64,000 nucleotides of DNA from Holophagaceae bacterium (GTDB lineage Bacteria > Acidobacteriota > Holophagae > Holophagales > Holophagaceae). Position numbers and translations under genes: made by a program. The notes beneath the pieces were generated by a model that was not told the DNA's origin, did no database searches, and worked only from the letters and a program-made list of their open reading frames with translations. The stretch is from contig JADKKO010000001.1 of NCBI GenBank assembly GCA_016720465.1, forward strand, positions 310,001 through 374,000. Direction: 5' to 3'. This document shows positions 32,230 to 40,478 of this stretch, in pieces. How positions within the stretch are numbered: the first letter of the stretch is position 1; each line of letters begins with the position of its first letter.

Positions 32230-33594
32230 GTGCGCCGATCATTGATAGGGACATTGCTGCTAGCTGCGGGGGTCGGCCTGTTCGGACCCTGGGCCCAGGC
32301 CCAGACCAAACCCACGGGGCCGGGAACCGCGCCCAAGCCAGGACCCCAGACCGAGGTGACCGTCGATGCGCGCCAGGGGAAACTCGGCGTGGGCGTTCCC
32401 AATCCAACGCTCGCGGCCGGGATCGACGGCGAGGCCGTTGCATCCAATTTCACCGATGTCCTGCGCCGCGATCTGGAGGACGCAGGCCCGTTCGCGTTGT
32501 TGAAGGACAAAGTCCCGGCGGCTGTGGATGCTTCCACGGTCAAGCCCTGGCTCGACGCGGGCGCCGAGTGGGTGCTCGCCATGAAGATCACCAAGAACGG
32601 CGATATCGTGACGGTGGCGCTGCAGGTGCTCGATGTGAAGGCCACCGCGCAGGGAGAAGGCAAACAGCTCCGCTACGCCTTCAGCAAGAACTACACGGGC
32701 AATGTCTCGCTGCTGCGCCGCATCGCCCACACCTTGGCGGATGACCTGGTGGACCGGCTCACGGGCGATCGCGGCATCGCCAACACCAGGATCGTGTTCG
32801 TGCGGCAGATGGCGCCTGGCATCAAAGAGCTCTTCCAGGTGGACCGGGACGGCGCGAATCCCATCGAGCTGACCCGTTACGGGAGCCTGACCCTGTCGCC
32901 CACCGTGGCGCCGGACGGACGGCTGGCCTATGTCACCTACAAAGGCGGGTCGCCGGAGATCTGGGGCCAGAAGAAGCCCGGCGGCGCCCATGAACGGCTC
33001 TATCCGAATTCAGCCTCGGGCGCCCAGGGAAGTTGCTACGCTCCGGTCTGGTCCCCCGACGGGAAGCGGTTGGCCTTCACCCAAAGCGACAGGCGCGGCA
33101 ACAGCGACATCGTGGTGTTGGACGTGCAGACCGGCCGGGTCCGCAAACTGACCGACGGCGGCTTCATCAACACCGAGCCCAGCTGGAACCCTGCCGGCAC
33201 CCAGATCGCCTTCACCTCGGACCGCGAAGGAGGTCCCCAGGTCTACCTGATGGAAGAAGACGGCTCCAACGTCCGCCGCCTCACGGTGGAAGGCAGTTAT
33301 AACGCCAGTCCCGCCTGGAGCCCGAACGGCGCCATGATCGCCTATGTCTCCCGCTTCGAAGGCAAATTCGATCTGTTCGTCTTCAAGCTCGGCGAAGGCA
33401 AGGCCTACCAGGTCACCACAGGCGTGGCTTCGAGCGAATCTCCCGCCTGGTCTCCCGATGAGCGCCGCCTAGTTTTTTCCAGCAACCGGGGTGGTAGCAT
33501 GCAGATCTGGACCACGGACCTTTCGGGCAATTCCGTCAAGCGCCTGACCGGGTTCTCCCAATGCCAAAGCGCCAAATGGACAAGGAGCCGATAG
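32230..33594 (+). CDS. tolB: Tol-Pal system protein TolB
   Basis: A GTG at 32230 with GGAG five bases upstream gives 454 residues and a clean signal peptide (RRSLIGTLLLAAGVGLFG, cleavage after AQA). A longer frame from 32146 would disrupt it. The N-terminal domain is followed by six WD40/TolB beta-propeller blades, seen as repeated PxWSPDGKRLAF-type segments (for example YAPVWSPDGKRLAFTQSD and PSWNPAGTQIAFTSD). TolB is periplasmic and binds Pal. The gene precedes pal and cpoB. Confidence 0.95.
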   Translation: MRRSLIGTLLLAAGVGLFGPWAQAQTKPTGPGTAPKPGPQTEVTVDARQGKLGVGVPNPTLAAGIDGEAVASNFTDVLRRDLEDAGPFALLKDKVPAAVDASTVKPWLDAGAEWVLAMKITKNGDIVTVALQVLDVKATAQGEGKQLRYAFSKNYTGNVSLLRRIAHTLADDLVDRLTGDRGIANTRIVFVRQMAPGIKELFQVDRDGANPIELTRYGSLTLSPTVAPDGRLAYVTYKGGSPEIWGQKKPGGAHERLYPNSASGAQGSCYAPVWSPDGKRLAFTQSDRRGNSDIVVLDVQTGRVRKLTDGGFINTEPSWNPAGTQIAFTSDREGGPQVYLMEEDGSNVRRLTVEGSYNASPAWSPNGAMIAYVSRFEGKFDLFVFKLGEGKAYQVTTGVASSESPAWSPDERRLVFSSNRGGSMQIWTTDLSGNSVKRLTGFSQCQSAKWTRSR

Positions 33595-33623
33595 ATTTCT
33601 CTCGCCCTGCCAGAGCGACTTGT

Positions 33624-33629
33624 TAAGCT
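33624..33629 (+). promoter_or_regulatory. possible -10 (TAAGCT) upstream of pal
   Basis: TAAGCT lies 39 bases before the pal ATG, within the 74-base tolB-pal gap. It could give pal its own transcript. No -35 match is seen. Confidence 0.3.
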
Positions 33630-33668
33630 AAGTCGGAAATTCCCAGGGCCCTCATGGAGGTAGTTGTC

Positions 33669-34217
33669 ATGCGATCGGTTCGAACTCTTCTTGTCCTTGG
33701 CGCATCGCTGGGGCTGGTCACGGTGTTGGGCTGCAAGAAGCCCGAGCCCACTCCTGAACCGCCTCCCTCCACCGTGGTCAAACCCGAACCGCCGCCGGCG
33801 GAAGTGAAGACGGCTCCGGTGGACACCACTAAACCCGTGGATATGAGCGCCGCGAAATACGCGGAGTTCCAGAAAGCCGCGAGCGCAGCGCTGAAGGACA
33901 TCAACTTCGATTTCGACCGCTCGGATATCAGGGACGCGGACAAGCCTAAACTCCAGACCATCGCATCCTTCATGAAGGCTTTCGGGTCGGCCCGCATCAC
34001 GATCGAGGGCCACTGCGACGAGCGGGGCACCGTGGAGTACAACCTGGCCCTGGGCGAGCGCCGGGCCTTTGCCGCCCAGAACTACCTTTCGGGCCTCGGC
34101 GTGAACCGCGAACGCGTGGGCACCATCAGCTACGGCAAGGAAAAACCCAAGGTCGTGGGCTCCAACGAGGAAAGCTACTTCGTCAACCGCCGCGACGAGT
34201 TCAAGCTCCAGAACTAA
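33669..34217 (+). CDS. pal: peptidoglycan-associated lipoprotein Pal
   Basis: The ATG at 33669, with GGAGG upstream, gives 182 residues. The signal peptide ends in the lipobox VLGC (Cys22), a Pro/Glu-rich spacer follows and an OmpA-like domain occupies residues ~65-180. The domain has INFDFDRSDIRDADKPKLQ and the diaminopimelate-binding IEGHCDERGTVEYNLALGERRA. Pal anchors the outer membrane to peptidoglycan and to TolB. Confidence 0.96.
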   Translation: MRSVRTLLVLGASLGLVTVLGCKKPEPTPEPPPSTVVKPEPPPAEVKTAPVDTTKPVDMSAAKYAEFQKAASAALKDINFDFDRSDIRDADKPKLQTIASFMKAFGSARITIEGHCDERGTVEYNLALGERRAFAAQNYLSGLGVNRERVGTISYGKEKPKVVGSNEESYFVNRRDEFKLQN

Positions 34218-34241
34218 GCCCTCTTCAAATCCGGAAAGCCA

Positions 34242-34274
34242 CGGGGGGCGTCTTCATGTCCCCCGATTTTTTTT
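34242..34274 (+). terminator. Rho-independent terminator/attenuator between pal and cpoB
   Basis: CGGGGG (34242-34247) pairs with CCCCCG (34260-34265) around a 12-base loop and is followed by T8 (34267-34274). The cpoB ribosome-binding site begins just beyond the T-run, so this element separates tolB-pal from cpoB or lets only part of the transcripts through. Confidence 0.75.
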
Positions 34275-34289
34275 CAAGATGGAGGTCCC

Positions 34290-35015
34290 ATGAATCAGCG
34301 CAACCTGGCGCTTGCAGCTATCTTCGGAGGCGTGGCCTTTTTCACGGGGTGCGAATCCGAGGAGCGGCTCAAAGCCGTGGAGAGGGAAACCGGCGAATTG
34401 AAGGTGGAGGTCTTCAAGCTCCGGCAGCAGCAGGAAGAAAGCATCCGCAAGGCCGATGGCGACCGCAAGGACGCCGGGGAGTGGCGGGCCGAGGACCGGC
34501 AGTTCCGCGCGGATCTGCAGGAAACGCTGCGCCAGCTTTCGGATGCGACCAAGGTCATCAACAACCGCATGGGCAACATCAGCCGCACCGCCGCCGCGGC
34601 GCCCGCAGCGGCCGCAAGCGCACCGCCGACCAGCACCCCCGATGATGAAAAAGCCTTCGGCAGCGCGGTACTGGACTACAACCGCGGGAACTATGCCATC
34701 TCAGCCGAAGGGCTGGATCTCTTCCTGCGCACCTATCCCAACAGCGTGCGGAAGCCCGATGCGCTCTTCTTCCTGGGCATGGCCTACTACAACCAGAAAA
34801 ACTACGAGAAGTCCCAGGGCGCCTTCGACCGCATCCTGCGGGACCACCCCAGCTCCAGCCAATTCCTCCCGGCCAAGCTCAAACGCGGCCAATGCCTGCT
34901 CAAGCAGGGCTTGAAGCCGGCGGCACTCCGGGTCTTCAAAGAACTGGTCGATGGGTTCCCCGGAACGCCTGAGGCCCGCACCGCCCAACAGGAAATGACT
35001 GATCTTGGATACTGA
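34290..35015 (+). CDS. cpoB: cell division coordinator CpoB/YbgF (Tol-Pal associated)
   Basis: The 241-residue lipoprotein precursor (lipobox FFTGC, Cys21) has a trimerising coiled coil at ~25-95 (ERLKAVERETGELKVEVFK) and an Ala/Pro linker. Three TPR units from ~120 to the end follow (YNRGNYAISAEGLDLFLRTYP; YYNQKNYEKSQGAFDRILRDHP). This is the YbgF/CpoB architecture that ties Tol-Pal to septal peptidoglycan synthesis. E. coli CpoB is periplasmic and soluble, while this one appears lipid-anchored. GGAGG precedes the ATG. Confidence 0.9.
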   Translation: MNQRNLALAAIFGGVAFFTGCESEERLKAVERETGELKVEVFKLRQQQEESIRKADGDRKDAGEWRAEDRQFRADLQETLRQLSDATKVINNRMGNISRTAAAAPAAAASAPPTSTPDDEKAFGSAVLDYNRGNYAISAEGLDLFLRTYPNSVRKPDALFFLGMAYYNQKNYEKSQGAFDRILRDHPSSSQFLPAKLKRGQCLLKQGLKPAALRVFKELVDGFPGTPEARTAQQEMTDLGY

Positions 35016-36000
35016 ATCCAGGCCGGGCATCGAGCGCTGGCGCGTCCCCGTCCGCATCGATTTCGCGGGGGGCACGCTGGATCTCTGGCCCATCTACGCA
35101 TTGATGGGCGGCGGCTGCACGGTCAACGCGGCCATCGATCTATGGATCGGGTTGGAGGCCTCCTTCGGCGGCAGCGCCCACACTGTCGAAAGCGAGGATC
35201 TGGGGCTTTCATTCCATGGGAAGGACTGGCCGCAAGCCGCGCCGCCCGGCCTCTCCTGGGTGTGGCGCGTGCTCCAGGCCTCGCCCCGGAGGCCTCATTA
35301 TTTGAACATCAAGAGCCCGGTTCCGCGTGGTTCCGGGCTGGGCGTCTCAAGCTGCCTCGGTGTCGGCTTGCTGGGCCTTTCCATGGGCCTCGAAGCGGGC
35401 GAGGAACTTGCGGCCCAGGTGCCTCTGCTGAGGGACCTGGAGGCCCAGGAACTGCAGTCTCCCGCGGGGTGGCAGGATTACTATCCAGCGGCCCTGGGCG
35501 GTTGCCTGGCGATGCACTGGGGGCCTCAACCCCGTTGGGAAACGCTCGCGCCCCACCCGGAATTGCTGGAGGACCTGCTGATCTTCTACACCGGCCAGCC
35601 GCACCATTCCGGCGCCACCAACTGGGAAGCCTACAAGCGCTTCATCGATGGGGACGCCGCTACGCGCGCAGCCCTGAAGGACATTGCCGCGATCGCAGAT
35701 GCAATGGTCCTGGCGATCGGGAAGGATCCGGCCGAGGTGGGTGGATTGCTGGAGCGCGAAGGCGCGGCGAGGGTACGGCTTTCCCCTTTCGTGGAGACCG
35801 AAGCCATGCGCTCCGTGCGGGACCGCGGCCGGCGTGAAGGCTGGTACTCGGGCATGAAACCCTGCGGAGCCGGTGGCGGCGGTTGCTGCATCCTGGTGGT
35901 CAAAAAGGGCGGCCGCGAAGCGGCCCAGGCGGCGCTGGAGGCCATGGCGCTGCCCGTGCTGAAGGCGGAGATCACCCAGCGCGGGTTGCATCGCCTTTGA
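35005..36000 (+). CDS. GHMP-family sugar kinase-like protein
   Basis: The TTG at 35005 overlaps the cpoB stop; no ATG or GTG occurs before the conserved start VPVRIDFAGGTLDLWPIY. The 331-residue protein has the GHMP ATP motif PVPRGSGLGVSSCLGVG and the third motif MKPCGAGGGGCC. Relatives phosphorylate sugars such as galactose, fucose or D-glycero-D-manno-heptose 7-phosphate; the FAGGTLD start resembles heptose/fucose-type kinases. Substrate is not determined. Its last 29 bases overlap the convergent mutY gene. Confidence 0.75.
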   Translation: MDTESRPGIERWRVPVRIDFAGGTLDLWPIYALMGGGCTVNAAIDLWIGLEASFGGSAHTVESEDLGLSFHGKDWPQAAPPGLSWVWRVLQASPRRPHYLNIKSPVPRGSGLGVSSCLGVGLLGLSMGLEAGEELAAQVPLLRDLEAQELQSPAGWQDYYPAALGGCLAMHWGPQPRWETLAPHPELLEDLLIFYTGQPHHSGATNWEAYKRFIDGDAATRAALKDIAAIADAMVLAIGKDPAEVGGLLEREGAARVRLSPFVETEAMRSVRDRGRREGWYSGMKPCGAGGGGCCILVVKKGGREAAQAALEAMALPVLKAEITQRGLHRL

Positions 36001-37099
36001 TCCTGGCGAGCAGGCTTGCGGCCGCGGGGCCTTGAACCGGCGTGGTTCCAGTGCCCTTGATAAGACTGCGGAGGCGCTGGTCCCGCTTGCCGAGCGCGAT
36101 CTGATCCAATTCATTTCCGGTCAGCCACCGGCAGTCATCGGGTCCTTCAAACGCATGCGCCAATCTCAAATGCACAGGGTTCACCATCTCCCGCCGGTGG
36201 GTGTAGACCTGGGTCCAGCCCGGCCAGACCTGCATTTCGGTGGATGCATAAGCAAGCAGGGGATCGGCCGCCAGTCCTGATTCCGTCATGCCTGCGGCCT
36301 CCACCGTCGGCCATTTCCAAAGTCCAGCCAACATGCCTTGATGGGATGGTTGCCTCAGCAGCCATCGTCCCTCGGCTTCCACCGCCACCAGCCAAATTTC
36401 CGATTCTTTGGGTTTCAGGCGTTGAACCACCGGCGGAATCCGGTCCGTGGCATCCGCCTGATGCGCCCGGCAACGGGCAGCCATGGGGCATTTCCCGCAC
36501 TTGGGAACGGGGGCGCAGATCGTGGCGCCCAGCTCCATGAGGCTCTGGGTGATGCGCGAGGCGCCATGCTTTTCGAGGGCTGGCCGCAGCCAGGAACGCA
36601 GATCCTTCGCATGGGGTTTCGGATCCCCTTCGAGCCCCAGGATCCGCGCCGCTACGCGGAAGGCATTGCCATCCAGGGCGGGCTCCGGCCATCCGAAGGC
36701 GATGGAAGCCACCGCTGCCGCGGTGTAGGGCCCCAGGCCCGGGAGCTCCATCAGGCCCTGGAAATCCGACGGCCAGCCCCCTGCCTCGATCAGCTTCGCC
36801 GAGGCCTGCAGATGCCTCGCGCGGCGGTAGTATCCGAGGCCTTCCCAGAGTTTGTGGATATCGTCTTCGCGCGCTTCGCTCAGGGCTTTGGCATCGGGAA
36901 AATTCGCCATCCATCGCTTGAAATACGGGATGACGGTCGCCACCTGGGTCTGTTGCAGCATCAACTCCGAAACCAGCACCGCGTACGGATCTGGATGGGG
37001 CCGATCCAGGTCGCCGTCACGCCAGGGCAGATCCCGGCGCTCGGTTTCAAACCATGGGCCCAGTGGCGCCAGCAGGGCGGGGGAGTCAGGCCAATGCAT
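35972..37099 (-). CDS. mutY: A/G-specific adenine glycosylase
   Basis: The 375-residue DNA repair enzyme has the catalytic Glu45 (SELMLQQTQV), the helix-hairpin-helix ELPGLGPYTAAAV and catalytic Asp143 (ALDGNAFRV). The iron-sulfur cysteines are 195, 201, 204 and 210, spaced C-x5-C-x2-C-x5-C, one residue shorter in the first loop than the usual x6. The C-terminal Nudix-like domain that reads 8-oxoG is present. It removes A opposite 8-oxoG. A TACCCT box lies eight bases before the ATG. Its 3' end overlaps the GHMP kinase gene. Confidence 0.94.
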   Translation of the reverse strand: MHWPDSPALLAPLGPWFETERRDLPWRDGDLDRPHPDPYAVLVSELMLQQTQVATVIPYFKRWMANFPDAKALSEAREDDIHKLWEGLGYYRRARHLQASAKLIEAGGWPSDFQGLMELPGLGPYTAAAVASIAFGWPEPALDGNAFRVAARILGLEGDPKPHAKDLRSWLRPALEKHGASRITQSLMELGATICAPVPKCGKCPMAARCRAHQADATDRIPPVVQRLKPKESEIWLVAVEAEGRWLLRQPSHQGMLAGLWKWPTVEAAGMTESGLAADPLLAYASTEMQVWPGWTQVYTHRREMVNPVHLRLAHAFEGPDDCRWLTGNELDQIALGKRDQRLRSLIKGTGTTPVQGPAAASLLARIKGDATRAG

Positions 37100-37157
37100 G
37101 TGGTCCGAGGGTAGGGGAATGGAGCGGAAACCCGAAGCGCAATTCCGCCGGCAATGG

Positions 37158-37184
37158 AAAAGAGCGCCCGGCGGGCGCTCTTTT
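37158..37184. terminator. bidirectional Rho-independent terminator after tRNA-Leu(GAG)
   Basis: AGAGCGCCC (37161-37169) and GGGCGCTCT (37173-37181) form a perfect 9-bp stem with a 3-base loop, flanked by A-run on the left and T-run on the right. It works in both directions and lies three bases after the tRNA CCA end. Confidence 0.85.
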
Positions 37185-37187
37185 GAT

Positions 37188-37273
37188 TGGTGCCCGCGAG
37201 CAGACTCGAACTGCTACGGCTTTTGGCCACCACCACCTCAAGATGGCGTGTCTACCAGTTTCACCACGCGGGC
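37188..37273 (-). tRNA. tRNA-Leu (anticodon GAG)
   Basis: An 86-base class II tRNA with encoded CCA: acceptor GCCCGCG/CGCGGGC, D-loop GGTAGAC, anticodon arm CCATC-TTGAGGT-GGTGG (anticodon GAG), long variable arm and T-loop GTTCGAGTC. It lies 51 bases downstream of secG on the same strand and has no clear promoter of its own, so it may be processed from the secG transcript. Confidence 0.96.
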
Positions 37274-37324
37274 ATGAGTGAATGTCCAGGATGCCATCCA
37301 AGGGGGACTTGAGTCAATGACGGC

Positions 37325-37702
37325 CTACTTCTTGGCGGCGCCGGCGGGCGCAGCGGGGGGCGTTCCCGCGGGCGCGGCTCCGGCTGGCGCGGCGGGAACC
37401 GGGGCCGCGGGACTCGGCGCGGCAGCGGCCGGCTTGGGCTCCGGCAGCTTGTCCAGCACCGAGCGGTTCTCCTTGACCACTCGGTATTCGATCAGCAGCG
37501 AAGTGGCGAGGAGGCAGGCGGCAATGTAATAGGTGATCTTGGCGAGGACCGGCGCGGCGCCCTGGGCGCCGAAGGCCGTGTTGGCGCCGCCGCCGCCGAA
37601 GGATGAGCCAAGGCCGCCTCCCTTGGCGCCGGGCTGGAGCAGAATGACCGCCACCAGCACCACGCTGAGGACGATGTGAAGAGTGAGAAGGAAGCTGTTC
37701 AT
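37325..37702 (-). CDS. secG: preprotein translocase subunit SecG
   Basis: The 125-residue protein has two membrane helices (~residues 5-23 and 53-70) around the conserved loop LLQPGAKGGGLGSSFGGGGANTAFG. The C-terminal ~45 residues are an Ala/Pro-rich tail that standard SecG (~75-110 residues) lacks. SecG assists SecYE in protein export. GGGG lies at ribosome-binding distance and a TAGAAT box upstream could be its -10. Confidence 0.92.
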   Translation of the reverse strand: MNSFLLTLHIVLSVVLVAVILLQPGAKGGGLGSSFGGGGANTAFGAQGAAPVLAKITYYIAACLLATSLLIEYRVVKENRSVLDKLPEPKPAAAAPSPAAPVPAAPAGAAPAGTPPAAPAGAAKK

Positions 37703-37756
37703 GAAAACCCCGAACCTTAGATTCTACCGCGGGATGGGCCATGGCCCAAGGCCGAA

Positions 37757-38791
37757 TCAGAAGGCGAACCCCGAAGCCGGTCCGGCTTTTCGCAGCACGG
37801 CGTGGATGTCCATGGATTGATGCGCGAGCTGGATGAAATCCGAGGGCAGCAGGGCCTGCGGGCCGTCGCTCAAGGCTTTCTCCGGGTGGCAGTGGGTTTC
37901 CACCAGCAGGCCATCGGCGCCGACGGCCACCGCGGCCCGCGCGCAGGGAATGACCAGATCCCTCCGGCCCGTGGCGTGGCTCGGATCCACCATCACCGGT
38001 AGATGGGTCAGCGCTTTCGCGGCGGGCACCACGCTCACATCCAGCGTGTTGCGCGCGTGGTCGCTCCAGGTGCGGATGCCCCGCTCGCACAGGACCACGT
38101 TGCGGTTTCCCTCGGAGAGCACGTATTCCGCGGCATAAAGCCACTCCTCCAGCGTCGCCGATGGGCCTCGCTTCAAGAGGATGGGTTTTTCACTTCTTCC
38201 CGCCCGCTTGAGCAAAGCGAAGTTCTGCATGTTCCGGGCCCCGATCTGGATGAGGTCCGCGGTCGCCTCCACCGCATCGAAAGTCTCGATTTCAGTTGCT
38301 TCGGTGACGATGCCCAGATCGAATTCCGCCCTGGCTTCCTCCAACAAGCGCAATCCTTCCAGGCCCAGGCCCTGGAAGCTGTAGGGGCTCGTCCGCGGCT
38401 TGAAGGCTCCGGCCCGGAGCAGTTTGACGCCGGCTTCGGCCACATAGCGCGCCGTGGCAAAGAGTTGTTCGCGGCTTTCCACGCCGCAGGGTCCGGCCAC
38501 CAGGGCCAGGTCCGGACCGCCAATCTTCACGCCTCTCGCCTCCACCACGGTGCGGCCCGGCGCGGAGTCGCTGGAGGCCAGCTTGAAAGGGGACGTGATG
38601 GGCACGACCTTCCGGACGCCTTCCATGGTCTCGAGGCGATCAGGCTTGAACGCCTTGGACGCGTGGGGCGCCAGGACGTGCTGCGCTTCGGCGCCGTCCT
38701 GGACCACCGCCCGCACACCGGCGCTTTCCAGCGTTCCAAGCACCGCCCGCACCTGTTCAGCGGTGGCGCCAGGTTCCATCAGAATCAGCAT
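37757..38791 (-). CDS. aroF: 3-deoxy-7-phosphoheptulonate synthase (DAHP synthase, type Ibeta)
   Basis: The 344-residue protein has a ~80-residue N-terminal regulatory domain (ILMEPGATAEQVRAVLGTLE) as in Bacillus and Thermotoga type Ibeta enzymes. The catalytic barrel follows, with LALVAGPCGVES, AFKPRTSPYSFQGLG, ILLKRGPSATLEEW and VDPSHATGRRD. It starts the shikimate pathway from PEP and erythrose 4-phosphate. GGGGG precedes the ATG. Divergent from the lipoprotein gene. Confidence 0.95.
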   Translation of the reverse strand: MLILMEPGATAEQVRAVLGTLESAGVRAVVQDGAEAQHVLAPHASKAFKPDRLETMEGVRKVVPITSPFKLASSDSAPGRTVVEARGVKIGGPDLALVAGPCGVESREQLFATARYVAEAGVKLLRAGAFKPRTSPYSFQGLGLEGLRLLEEARAEFDLGIVTEATEIETFDAVEATADLIQIGARNMQNFALLKRAGRSEKPILLKRGPSATLEEWLYAAEYVLSEGNRNVVLCERGIRTWSDHARNTLDVSVVPAAKALTHLPVMVDPSHATGRRDLVIPCARAAVAVGADGLLVETHCHPEKALSDGPQALLPSDFIQLAHQSMDIHAVLRKAGPASGFAF

Positions 38792-38915
38792 TCAACCCCC
38801 AGGTACCATCGTACTCATGGGAACCGCAGAAGTGGCACGGCTCTTGACAACGCATTCATGGAATACCCGTTGCACCCGTCCGTCCCAACCCACATCTTTG
38901 ACGTAGGAGCGCGAT

Positions 38916-39701
38916 ATGAAACGAGAATTTCTTCTCCTTGCTGCCAGCCTGGCCTTCCTGGCTTGCACCCGGCCGGAAGTGGAAGCCTTCAGGTTGAAAC
39001 CGACGCCCGTCACCGTGAAGATGAGCATCCCGAGTGAAATTCCGCAGGGCGAGGATGTTCGCAAAGAATACTCGGCGGCTTTGCAAGCCAAGCTGGCCAC
39101 GCGCATCATGGTGGTTCCCGAGGGCGTCCAAGGCCCCGCGGATACTGCGGTGCTCGATGTTTCCATCACCGATGTGAAGCGCTACCGGAGCGGAGCCAAT
39201 CCTGTGGCGGTGGGCGTCGCCACTGGCGTCGCGGTGGGGATCCTGGGCGCCGCCGCGGGCAACCGCTCCAGCGCCTTCGACGGATTCTGGTGGGGCCTCT
39301 TCGCCGCCCACCATGCGGTCCATGCCAGGCGCGCCGAGCTGGACCGGCTTGGGTACAGGCCCTTGGATGTGAGCGCGGTCGTCCGGCTCCGGCAGGCCGG
39401 CGGCGAAACCGGGAGAAACGAGCCTTTGGCGGAGTTCGACGTGGGCGGCGACGAGGTGATCGATGCTATGGATCCCCTGTCCCGGCGCGAAGCCGAGGAT
39501 GTCGGCCGCATCCGCGAAGAAGAGGCCAGGGCTTTCGCCAGGGTCGTTGTGGGCAAACTGCAGGACCGCTTCGGGTGGAGCGCCCATGGCTCGCCGATGT
39601 TTTATCGGGCCCCAGGCCCAAAAAATGCGGAAGAAAAAACAGAGCCGGAGGCCACCCCCAAGGAACCGATGCCGACCGGATCAGCTCCGGCCCCGAACTG
39701 A
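38916..39701 (+). CDS. putative lipoprotein of unknown function
   Basis: The 261-residue protein starts with a lipoprotein signal peptide (REFLLLAASLAFLAC, lipobox FLAC, Cys17) and AGGAG lies upstream. The middle contains a glycine/alanine-rich hydrophobic segment (VAVGVATGVAVGILGAAAGN), which may insert in a membrane. The rest is mixed, with a charged acidic stretch near 175-215 and a Pro/Glu-rich tail. No family is recognised. Localisation is probably the outer-membrane inner leaflet. Confidence 0.7.
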   Translation: MKREFLLLAASLAFLACTRPEVEAFRLKPTPVTVKMSIPSEIPQGEDVRKEYSAALQAKLATRIMVVPEGVQGPADTAVLDVSITDVKRYRSGANPVAVGVATGVAVGILGAAAGNRSSAFDGFWWGLFAAHHAVHARRAELDRLGYRPLDVSAVVRLRQAGGETGRNEPLAEFDVGGDEVIDAMDPLSRREAEDVGRIREEEARAFARVVVGKLQDRFGWSAHGSPMFYRAPGPKNAEEKTEPEATPKEPMPTGSAPAPN

Positions 39702-39708
39702 GGCGCAC

Positions 39709-40458
39709 ATGGAAGCTGGCGTCATCCGATGTGAAGCCTGCGGCGGGCCCGTGGCCCTGGACGAGATCCGCTGCCGCAGTTGCGGGTCCCAGGTGGCCAC
39801 CGTAGCCTGCCCCAAGTGCATGGGCATGGTCTCGGTCCATGCGCGCCACTGCGGCCATTGCGGCGCGGCCATCGTGCCCGCCGCGGCCAGGAATGAGATC
39901 CCATCGGACCTCGCCTGTCCCTCCTGCAAGTCCGTGATGCTCACCAAGACCCGCCTGGGCGATGTGGAAGTAGACCAGTGCTCTCATTGCGGGGGGGTCT
40001 GGCTGCGCCAGGACCTGTTCGACCAGGTGAGCGCCGAGAAGGAAGTCCGGGGCCGGGCCCTGGGCGTCCTGCCCATCGCCAGCGGCCCCAAAACCATTGG
40101 AACAGGGCCTGTCCGCTACCGCCCCTGCCCGGTTTGCAAGCGCATGATGAACCGCTACAACTACGCGCGGATCTCGGGCGTCATCATCGACGGCTGCAAG
40201 AACGACGGCCTCTGGTTCGACAAGGATGAACTCCGCCGGGTGCTGGAATTCATCCAGGGAGGGGGGCTCGACAAGAGCCATGAGCGCGAAGCGGCGCGGG
40301 TCGAGGAAGAGGCGCGCACCAAGGCCCAGATGGCCCGCCTGGATCTGGGAATGCACCCTTCCAGCTATGGGGAATTTTCAACCGGTGCCGGCGCCCGGAG
40401 GGAAGACAGCCTGTTTTCGGACCTGCTGGACGGTTTTCTGGGCCGCTTCATAATCTAG
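39709..40458 (+). CDS. multi-zinc-ribbon protein (zf-TFIIB-like)
   Basis: The ATG at 39709 gives 249 residues. Four CxxC-containing zinc-ribbon units follow each other: CEACGG...CRSCG, CPKCMG...CGHCG, CPSCKS...CSHCGGVWL and CPVCKR...CKNDGLWFDKDEL. The last two match the small TFIIB-type zinc finger with the GxW(L/F) ending. The C-terminus is charged and helical. Function is unknown; such proteins are often regulators or chaperone-like. An upstream in-frame start inside the lipoprotein gene is rejected. Confidence 0.75.
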   Translation: MEAGVIRCEACGGPVALDEIRCRSCGSQVATVACPKCMGMVSVHARHCGHCGAAIVPAAARNEIPSDLACPSCKSVMLTKTRLGDVEVDQCSHCGGVWLRQDLFDQVSAEKEVRGRALGVLPIASGPKTIGTGPVRYRPCPVCKRMMNRYNYARISGVIIDGCKNDGLWFDKDELRRVLEFIQGGGLDKSHEREAARVEEEARTKAQMARLDLGMHPSSYGEFSTGAGARREDSLFSDLLDGFLGRFII

Positions 40459-40475
40459 GCCGCGACGTAGCGGCC
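40458..40475. terminator. hairpin between convergent zinc-ribbon and tpiA genes
   Basis: GGCCGC (40458-40463) and GCGGCC (40470-40475) form a perfect 6-bp stem with a 6-base loop spanning the short gap between two convergent stops. There is no T-tract, so strength as a terminator is uncertain. Confidence 0.4.
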
Positions 40476-40478
40476 GGA

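Noticed and set aside
38831..38874. Possible sigma-54 promoters before the lipoprotein gene (TGGCACG-N4-TTGAC and TGGAATA-N4-TTGCA)
   Set aside because: The first lacks the essential GC, the second only has GG-N10-GC with a poor -24 box, and no sigma-54 activator is near; kept only as a note.
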